Positions 55,704-64,000 of a DNA stretch of 64,000 bases are shown here, one piece after another. Numbering within the stretch: the first letter of the stretch is position 1; every line of letters starts with the position of its first letter. Both the position numbers and the translations under genes were made by a program. The stretch is from assembly GCF_000150275.1 (NCBI RefSeq), contig NW_002060943.1, positions 11,222,878 to 11,286,877 of the forward strand, given 5' to 3'. The stretch is from Trichoplax adhaerens (Eukaryota > Placozoa > Uniplacotomia > Trichoplacea > Trichoplacidae). Below the pieces are notes generated by a model. It worked only from the letters and a program-made list of their open reading frames with translations, was not told where the DNA came from and did no database searches.

Positions 55704-57447
55704 ATGGAATCGTCCGTAAATAGCCTGGATATAAACAGCAAACATATCGTAATGCAATTGTTAGACTCTATGACAAAATTGCTTGATAACAGCATCCAAA
55801 AACTCAACCTAGACGATGACAAGAAGAGGAAATTATCCGAGGTAAATTGAAATACTGTACTATCCTACATTACGAAAGCAGGGTAATATCAATGTTGTTC
55901 TACGGTAATAGTATTGGATGCTATCGTATGTATCATTTATTATTTACAAAAGTACTTTATCATTGAACTTGTTATAGACTGATTGTCTTCCTATCGCTTT
56001 AAGTTAATCTTATCTTTTACATTGTACCTAGACTTGCAAATAATTTCAATTTGATATCCTTATCGATGATACATTTTTTTATTTTGTCAAATAAATCATA
56101 CTGACTAATCTGGAATCGCTTTCATTGATTACTACTAGACTCTGATCGACTCTATCGGTAAACGCTTCAAAGCTAGAGTAAACATTGATGGCATCCCATG
56201 GGACGAACACCCTAGCAGCGGTAAAAATCAACTCGCTCTTATACGATCAATAGTAATATTGCCCGAATATCTTTTTATTCTTGTTTGTTTAACTCTTTAA
56301 TAAATATGATAGGGATAGATATAAATCAGTATTTCAAGCTAGACTGAAATTTACAAATATTACAAGCTTTATTCATTATTAAAACATGGATAATAATTCT
56401 ACTGTACTGTAGGCGTAGGAAAGTAGGAATATTGTAGTACCATTTTGTAGATATACTGTCTGTATCCATTATGCAGTACGAGTATTGTTATGGTATACTA
56501 CGCAACTACGTTCAATACAACTTACAGTTAGTACGGCAGTACATATCGAAGAAGGACTCACAATTGATTATGCAATAATTTTTTGCCCATCGACTGTACT
56601 TTTGATGTAAAATCGTTTGGCTTTGCTATATATGGCAAAAGAGGAATCTATTGATCAAGTATGGGCAAATTTATTACAACAATATCTCAGTTATGAAAAA
56701 ATTGAAGAAGCAAATGTAGCTGATCGCCAATCTCGGCATCAACGTGTTGCGATCCTTTTGCACGACTTATTTCAGCTTCGAAGAGCTAATATGGTATGAT
56801 TTTATAGTTCAGACTGGGTGACATACACATGTTTTTGATCGATCACATGTAATACAATCCATCTTCATTAAAAACTGTAATCGACTATAGCTCTAATTAA
56901 TTATTATCCTATAATATCGGTGAACCCTGTAGGAAAAATATGAACGAATAGAATTAATAGCTAAAATCGTACAACCTGACGATTCTAGTAAAGGTAATTA
57001 TAACCCTATGATACTTCTGGTTTTTATTCTGCTGAATATTTTTAATATAGGGTTGCTAGTTAATTTCTAAACGACTAGTAATTTCGATAGTTTTTGCTCG
57101 ATATCCATATCATAACATGGCTTATTTTTTATTTTCGTCAATTGTTCCTGTGACCAATAGAACCTATCTTTGATGTGGAAGAGTTCGTAGAACTTCCGCA
57201 ACGATTAGAAATCCTGCATCAGGTAGGTTTTAATAAATTAATACTTTGCCTATAATTGTAACTTTTAAAGTATCATTGCATTTTAATCACGAAACTTTAT
57301 ACCATTTGACTACCGTGCAATGAAATAATAGTCTTTAGAAGAATTATTTATATTTTAAATGCTGCGTCTTATGACTTTGATTAGAGATTAACAGACGCGA
57401 AGCAAAAGTTGAAGATATTACGTGAAAGAGAAGAAGCACTAAAATAA
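55704..57447 (+). CDS. Helical/coiled-coil protein, possible kinetochore MIS12-complex subunit NSL1 (6 exons)
   Basis: Exons: 55704-55841, 56139-56220, 56642-56793, 56933-56993, 57161-57222, 57385-57447; 185 residues. The chain is mostly helical. After an N-terminal helix (about 14-46) comes the block KRFKARVNIDGIPWDEHP (about 53-70), which resembles the ENISINGQAW region of vertebrate NSL1. A long helix with many Gln/Arg residues (DQVWANLLQQYLSYEKIEEA onward) follows, and then a C-terminal coiled coil (RLTDAKQKLKILREREEALK). If the resemblance is real, the protein would act in the MIS12 complex that links centromeric chromatin to the NDC80 complex. The match is weak, so I leave the symbol empty. 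All phases (0-1-0-1-0) agree and all introns are GT-AG, so the gene model itself is firm. Confidence 0.8.
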
Positions 57448-58228
57448 TTTTGAATAGATACATTTTAGATTAAAATACAGTTTTCATGTAACTAAAATTA
57501 TAAGTACTCGTCTTCAGATGATGAGCACTATCTATTTCTAGAGCATCCAGTATTTTATTTTTCATTTCCTCAAGTTTACTACTACAGTGGAAATTTCGTG
57601 TTTGCCTACTCAGTATTGCAACCTGTGGGTATACTTTATCCTATATTAAGCGTATATTAAAATTTTGGTGTCTGTGAAGTGGAGCATGGATTAATTGCAA
57701 GCTAGCTGTAAATATACTGTATATATATACATGTATAATATTATAAGTCATCAATTGAAAACCGTGATGCATTGTTAAATCATTATAATGAATTATAGTA
57801 ATCATGCAATCTTTATTGCAAAAAAATAATTGATCCTCTATAGCACTATAAATATTGTTTTAACTAAGAGCAAACCCTTTATCAAAATTTTATCATAAAG
57901 TCTTGCAAATTTAAACAATGCGTTAACAATTTCCTGTATTGCCGTATCATGAGTATGGATTAGAAATAAAATATCTAACTTAGCACGTCAAATATCTAAT
58001 CAAGACTAGTCATAACTTACTAAATGAACGATTTAGCACAGTTTCGGTCAAGTGTCGAGAAACGTCATTATGAAATGTCATACTTACAGCAACAATAAAT
58101 TATGCATGTTATCTTATTGCTTGATACAGTAGTCGTTACGACTGATTTTTAGGGTAATAAATCAATTATATGCAACGGTGTAACAGGTATATCTCAGAAT
58201 GTTGTATACAGACTGTTGTAAAATATAA
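57448..58228. other. Convergent 3' flanks of the NSL1-like gene and PUS10
   Basis: AT-rich sequence with TTTATT at 57812-57817 that could act as a minus-strand poly(A) signal for PUS10. No gene is seen. Confidence 0.5.
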
Positions 58229-61200
58229 CTATATGTTATTATTATCCGAACTATCTTCAGTGACTTCTGGAGGCCAGTCTAAATCAACGGACTAAATAAT
58301 TAGATATACGATTAGCTGAATAGGTTATACTGTATACTATATAGGATCAACGTAAGTGATATGAAAAATAGAATGAAATAGGTATGGCTAGATCTTACTT
58401 CAACATCCAACTCCAGAATATCGACTCCCATATTTAGTAGTGTACATAAGTTCGGCTTGGTTCTGCCCAAATCACCATGAACAAATTCCTTTATATAAGT
58501 GCCGGCCTGCGTGGTTAAGTATAGTTTAAAGTGATGGGCATCAAGATATTCGGTTTTCATCGACCAAATCATTCTGCAGCGAACAGCCAACGTTCGTCTG
58601 GAATTCCAATACAAGAAGAAACATTACGTCATAGTACTGATTTCACAATTACGATAATTTCTATCATGCTTATACCGGCATACTGATTGATGTAGTTAAA
58701 GTGCTGTATTACAAGACTGGCTGTGGCACCACCTTGACATCAATATTATAATTATTTACCTGTGTAGAACGCGCAGTGGTGTTTTCTGTTCTATTGTTAG
58801 CTCCTATCAAGTATGTAATCGTTACTTATCATTCGGGTTATCGACAGTTATAATACCTAATTTCGACATTTATCACCTTCATTTTGCATAAGGGCAGTAT
58901 TTTATCTTCGTTGATAGTCTCGCTACAATATACTAAAGCACTGAATCATGATATTAACAAGTCTAGATTAGTAGCAGTAATGAAATAACTCGTCCTTTTC
59001 CACTACTCGATTCATTGTTATTAAATCCTGAAATATGCTTGCGAATACCTGTAAGTTTTCGTCTTGTTTTCTTCTCCATCTTTGAGTTTTGATGCATCCC
59101 ACCTACGTCATGAATAAATAGATCTTACTGATAATCATGGTTTATTTAATGTGTATATGATAAAACAATTAAATGATATAACAATAGACCTTTTCACCAT
59201 TTGTAAGTCCTTAACTTTAATGCTATCTGTCGCAAAATTAATTTTCTAAAATGTCATAAAAGTAACTCGATGAGAAACAACGTCCTGCATATGCTGTAAA
59301 ATTAACAACAGATAATACAGTATATTAAGGCAGCGTACATTTTGTAACTGTAAAACCTCCATTTTTGTCATAAATGGTGAACGAGGATTTAGTATTTCAG
59401 CTATAAATGGACGTCCTAGCGTAAAATATTATGTACAAGGAAAACTCATAAATTATATATAACAATAAACATTGTATTTTATTGATATAGCTTCGATAGT
59501 TTACATTGTAAGTAACATGATCATTCCTATCAATGAGATATTAATGATAGTAACCTTTCCCTAGCATACGAACATCAATGTCTTCACGACCAGAAGATGA
59601 AAATTTACAACCTGTAAGCCATATAACCGTTTTTACAATAAATATTACAGAATATGATAATTGCGATTAATGTACGCAATTATCTCATTGCAAGCAATTA
59701 ACTATGACAGACCATCGGCATTCACTTTTGCTATGATTGGATCGCAGATAAGCTCCTACAATTTTGCATTATTATAATTTATTGAACTTAATTTTAATCC
59801 TTCATATGCGTTCGTATTAAATCCATATCTTATTTATAATTGTAAGATGAACTAGAGATACTATTCGTACCTGTACAGAAGTATCCCCTTTACGGATGCC
59901 ATCTATAATCCAAGGCGTTTGACTGATAGTTCGATCGTACTTATTATATCGCCCTTTAGGTAATGATCAAATAGTAAGATTTTTTTCATTGATATACGAA
60001 TTACATGCAAGAATATTTGAAAAAAGAGCTCCTGAAACTATAGCTGGTATTTCTATTACACAGGTACAAGCATCTACAACTTTGGAATGGAATATGAACG
60101 TCGAAAATAAATGGTAGCACTTGCCAGCCATAAAAATTGATTGACGATTAAAGTTCACTTTATATGTAACTGATTCAGATGTAGATTTTGGGGGGTAAGA
60201 GCTATATCTAGGAAAATTTAAAAATATGCAGTGATAATTAGTTACTATGAACATGGCTAAATAGTAACTAGGGTTTACTATATTTATACTTATACTTTCT
60301 AAATTCCTGGGAGGTAATTGTTTGAAGGATATTTCGTACAGACGTTGCATTAAGCAGTGGACTACCACAATGTTTCTATAAATTGATTGTAATGTAAAAA
60401 CAGATTCATTTTCTTAAGACGGCGTAGTTGCCATTGGTACAATATACCGTAAACTTATTCAAATTTTTAGCGCAGAAATATTACTTTAGAGAGGTGTGAT
60501 CTCCGCCGCAATTTTCTCGGCGGGGATGAGGGGCTGACATAACTACAATTTACATAAAGAAGTTCATAAATTTAAGAAATAATTTATATTAGCTTTTTTG
60601 AAGAGTTATGTATGACTAGTAGTTGTACTATATAAAAGATGTTTATTTAATGGTACTTAAGCACAAAAGACTATTTTTTATTTTTTTTGGAGTACTTGTT
60701 AAAGAAGTCATCGTCACTTTCGGATTCCGGAAATAAAAACTCTATCTTGACTTGAAATAAACTCTGTAACCATAGAAAATTAAAATAAGATCTTTTACAG
60801 ACCGTAACAACGATTGATAATTTAGTAGATACTAGCAAAATTTTACAACTAACCTGATATTTATGAATGACATTATAAAATTTATCTAACATTCCACCAC
60901 AAATCCATTTAAACGCTTCTTTAACGGTAACAATATCTTCGTATTGGGAATACTTCTCATATCTATTTCTGTTTTAGGTATAAGTTGAGGAATACAAAAA
61001 ATGCAATATAGACCTTGTGACAGCACTGTTATAGACCGAGTAGTAATTAAGAATAACTTTCACACTGGTGATACATATGACTGTTATTGTATAGCTGAAT
61101 CAAATTGGTTACATGAAGGAAATTGTAAATATATCACTCCGAACTATATACGTGCCTATTTGATATATTTCTGTGTACTGATCTAAATAATTTTTAACTC

Positions 61201-62425
61201 ACTTAAATTGTTCCTGCAGATAGATCCAAATAGAATGCTAAATTAATTGCAAATTACTGTTAGCAGATATATTGATCTTTGAAATCAAGTTTATAACATT
61301 TAATATCCATGATGTAAAGGTTACCTCTCGTACGATAAAGGCAGGCGGAAGCGATACACATAAATCGTAGTCTTTATACTCATATAAAGATTCAGTAATA
61401 TCCTTATGTAGCTACAGATTTCAGTTTTAAGATATCTTACTAATAGCATTTGTAAACAATACCATCAATTGATATGAATGCATTCTCCTTAGAATAAAGT
61501 AAATTTCTATCAAGTATGCAGATACCATACCTTCTCGACGAAACTTTTATCGCAATAATCTTGTAAAACACCTAAACATGTAGCGCATGGTATTTCTTTG
61601 ATATCGTTCTGTTTTTGTTCGGAATTTTCGATTAAAGAATTCGACTGTTGCTCATTACTTGCATTACTTTGATAAGCTATTAAATCGCTACTAGTAAATT
61701 CACCAAGGGACTGTATGGTATCGTTTAAAACCTAATAAGAAAAGATTTGTAAGATTGAGTGGCAACTATACAATTTAAGTTAAAGATTTTCGTTTTGTGT
61801 CGTGAATATAAAAAATTTATTTACTTCGCAGGAAATCATTTGCAATCTAATAAACATTTAGGAAGTAGACTAATGAATAAGGCACTTTAAAATTTTAGTT
61901 AGCTTTGATGGCTTAGCATTGTTATCATTATAGAGAAATACTCTAAGTTAATGATAATTTATAGGCCTCATATACAATAAGACCTTCACACAAATCATCG
62001 ATAACTTACGCAACGAGGTTGTTGGTAAACATCAATGTTTTTCTCGCCTAAAAAACGTAGAATGCATCTTGCGCAACAGGAAGCTCGCCGGAGTACATTG
62101 ACAATTGGTCCAGCAGAATTGGTAGGTTCAAATAAACGTAGCTAAGGATAACAATTATGGATAAGAACTGTTATCAATGCACTTACTGCAAAAACATACA
62201 GCAACTCATAAGTCAAATGTATGGTTTCCAATATGAGCAAATGAATTAGATCTTTAAGCAATATTTATAAATATTAATTTATGTATTTATTAATTATTTA
62301 TTTATTAATACCAATAAGTAACTTTGCTCTTTAATATAATTCAGTACTACCGATTGTAGAATGAGATCCGTTGGACATAAAGTAATAGCATTTAGAGTAA
62401 GTTGAGCTAAAATAAGTCCATACAT
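58229..62425 (-). CDS. PUS10: tRNA pseudouridine synthase Pus10 (20 exons)
   Basis: Exons (minus): 62425-62312, 62141-62010, 61731-61531, 61402-61325, 61237-61203, 60962-60854, 60745-60696, 60542-60485, 60375-60296, 60207-60125, 59953-59871, 59755-59713, 59611-59555, 59415-59339, 59245-59190, 59102-59049, 58922-58877, 58803-58760, 58597-58399, 58291-58229; 553 residues (human 529). It makes pseudouridine at tRNA positions 54/55. Two CxxC pairs, at residues 61-64 and 131-134, form the N-terminal zinc site. The catalytic domain has AGRYNKYDR, QTPWIIDG, SSSGREDIDVR (Asp366 probably catalytic), GRPF, TPLRVLHRR and QAGTYIKEFVHGDLGRTKPN. It ends LELDVESVDLDWPPEV. The intron between 60125 and 59953 needs a GC donor (G|GCAAGT). 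Exon 1 is the least certain: it has an in-frame ATG and a phase-0 donor, but its residues do not resemble human PUS10. One acceptor (58803 or 58800) is ambiguous by one codon. Confidence 0.95.
60503..60523. other. GC-rich 6-bp hairpin inside PUS10 exon 8
   Basis: CCGCCG (60503-60508) and CGGCGG (60518-60523) form a perfect short stem around a 9-base loop, in otherwise AT-rich DNA. It lies within the exon that encodes an Arg-rich patch (PPRKLRRRS). Confidence 0.7.
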
Positions 62426-63874
62426 GTATTAGGCATCGTTAGATACTACATCGTAAAGCCATCACTAATCGGCAGTATGCAACTGTAGATCATACAGTAT
62501 TTGTACGGTACTATAATATATTGCGTGTTCTATGTTGTACAACATATTGTATAACTACTGAACTCTAGAAAGGAAGCAGAAAACAGAAACTACAATGCTC
62601 TATAACAACATGAAGGTATACGAATTATCATTACAGTATACGTATGCGATTTCAGTTGTCGCTTTTTGTGCGTGTATAATGCATGCTCCATGCAGCTAGC
62701 AAAATGTATATTATTATTTTTCTTATTAATAGTGAGTTGACCAAGTTTATCCAGAATCTAGACCGTGTGAGTAATAATACGCGAAATAATATACGTATAG
62801 TGCGATGATATCATGGTATCCTAAGTACACAGGGCCTGCACAGAATAGAGCAGTATACTCTACTGTATTGCATAGGTGGTAGTAGGCAGATGATGATGCA
62901 ACTATCCAATTATAAATTAATCAGACCTGCAGTTAATATAGCACAATATAAGGGAAATAGTTATCGATGTACTGTGGCTCTTTCGTTGTTGCAAAGCTCA
63001 ACGAGCTAATTTTGCAAAGCACAGTAGGTTTTTTTATTTAGAATTGTAAATAGGCAATTGGCATATCATATCGTGTACAATACGAGTAGTCAACGTCGAT
63101 ATGATAGTTCATCTTGGTATCTCTCTATTTATCAGTATCCTTTATCATGATGAAAGTACAATTAAAAATGCCTCTTCCTCCAAATCATCCTCTCTTTACT
63201 CGTATGCATACGCACAATATATTATGGCAATATTTCAAATTGGACGTGCACGTACATTTAAATAGTGTATCGTCGAATGGTAAAAATTCACACAGGAAAA
63301 GAATCTTACTTGCGTTATTAATTTTTTTGCAGCCATGCAATCTATACACCAAGTTGAAGGCAGTTCATTTATTTTATCTTAAAAAACTAACTAAATGACT
63401 GATATATTTGCTTCCAGTCGTGGATTGCTCTAGCGGTTTCGGATTTGCTGCAACTGGAGCTACTGAAGTTGAGTACTGATGATACACATTATACACTCTA
63501 TACTGTACACTTTCTAGGAATGTTACTTTAGTATAGCGTATAGTACTGTAGCTAGTGTACTGGTACAGTCTGTATAGAACTGTACCATGGTCTCCGTAGC
63601 TATAGCATACTAGTGATAGGTGCAAATTCTAAATCTAGAATTACTGCAGTAGTCGTCTGATCATTTAGGTTAAATAAATGAATTAATCTAGGGAAGATTA
63701 GAAGACGCTTATTCTTGATTTCCTTACAATTAAATCTAGTAGTAGACTACCTAGCTAAGTTTATTATGTTCATTTAAGTACATGTAGGCAATTTTAAGGA
63801 TATAATGTGGTTGTAGCCAGTATTGGCAGGCTTGCTTCGTTTCCATAGAGTAGACAAGGCATTGAGATTCCATC
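62426..63874. promoter_or_regulatory. Shared upstream region of PUS10 (-) and the right-edge gene (+)
   Basis: Divergent starts lie about 1.45 kb apart. A GTAC-palindrome cluster lies at about 63495-63590. Open frames at 63114-63398 (+) and 63374-63625 (-) overlap low-complexity sequence, and neither shows family features. Confidence 0.45.
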
Positions 63875-64000
63875 ATGGAAGAAAATCAAGATCGCGATTA
63901 TTGTGACAATAGACAGTACCATAATGTTAAAACTTGGCCAGGAAAGTGTTCTGCATTCGATCAATCTCGTGATACTCATAATATTTTCATTTCCGTTGCT
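63875..64000 (+). CDS. 5' end of an unidentified gene, cut by the window edge
   Basis: An ATG in the context CATCATGG opens a frame of 42 codons that is still open at the last base. The residues (MEENQDRDYCDNRQYH, then WPGKCSAFDQ) are polar and protein-like, not low-complexity, and the GC content is raised relative to the flank. There is no signal peptide or membrane segment so far. The family cannot be told from this fragment. Its start lies 1449 bp from the PUS10 start, head to head. Confidence 0.55.
   Translation, partial: MEENQDRDYCDNRQYHNVKTWPGKCSAFDQSRDTHNIFISVA

Noticed and set aside
62361-62398. Plus-strand mini-exon (ATG, 12 codons, strong GTAAGT donor)
   Set aside because: It is antisense to the proposed PUS10 exon 1, has no downstream plus-strand exon that I could join, and could occur by chance. 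If PUS10 exon 1 is wrong, it deserves another look.
63374-63625. Minus-strand 83-codon frame at the right end
   Set aside because: It spans a palindrome cluster (Tyr/Val/Ser repeats arise from GTAC strings) and has no splice or start support.

Overview
The window is AT-rich nuclear DNA from an animal. Most genes are cut into many small exons, with CDS introns of roughly 60 bp to 2 kb. The exception is a class A GPCR read from one uninterrupted exon. The gene set (MYDGF, CYB5, DUS2, TATDN3, GPATCH11, PUS10 and a TMEM272-like four-pass protein), the very low GC and the single-exon GPCR fit an early-branching animal, and I would guess a placozoan (Trichoplax or Hoilungia). That taxon is inference, not proof. 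Two runs of N (10389-10681 and 24486-24535) show a draft scaffold. Gene models were built by hand from reading frame, splice dinucleotides and phase. In the named genes every internal junction keeps the frame.

Layout, left to right. At 1-2.2 kb there is a tandem array of a 210-bp unit mixed with runs of a GTAC-centred palindrome. MYDGF (+) runs 2209-4773 and ends in an ER-retrieval signal. About 9 kb of gene-poor AT-rich DNA follows, then the GPCR (+, 13888-15405), then another 9 kb without a supported gene, then the TMEM272-like gene (+, 24571-27519). From about 28 kb onward the DNA is gene-dense: CYB5 (-, 28626-32022), DUS2 (-, 33484-38142), a Lys/Ser-rich nuclear-type protein (+, 38747-41092), a short charged ORF (+, 43841-44098), TATDN3 (-, 44604-47479), GPATCH11 (+, 48398-51022), a Tyr-rich protein with no visible start (-, 51687-52493), a zinc-ribbon-like protein (-, 52782-54620), a coiled-coil protein that may be kinetochore NSL1 (+, 55704-57447), PUS10 (-, 58229-62425), and the first 42 codons of a further gene (+, from 63875).

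Four neighbouring pairs are head to head (DUS2/Lys-rich, TATDN3/GPATCH11, zinc-ribbon/NSL1-like, PUS10/last gene) and share upstream stretches of 0.6-1.5 kb. Two genes make tRNA-modification enzymes: DUS2 (dihydrouridine) and PUS10 (pseudouridine in the T-loop). GPATCH11 and the Lys-rich protein look nuclear. MYDGF and cytochrome b5 belong to the ER. I see no pathway that joins all of them.

The most unusual points are these. An ACTGTACAGT-type palindrome is repeated in clusters in the gene-dense part and is nearly absent from the deserts. Two introns require a GC donor (TATDN3 and PUS10). TATDN3 has a 90-bp intron that is open in frame. The GPCR has lost the usual TM2 Asp. Three multi-exon proteins could not be assigned to a family. 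No complete transposon, CRISPR array, tRNA or rRNA gene was found.
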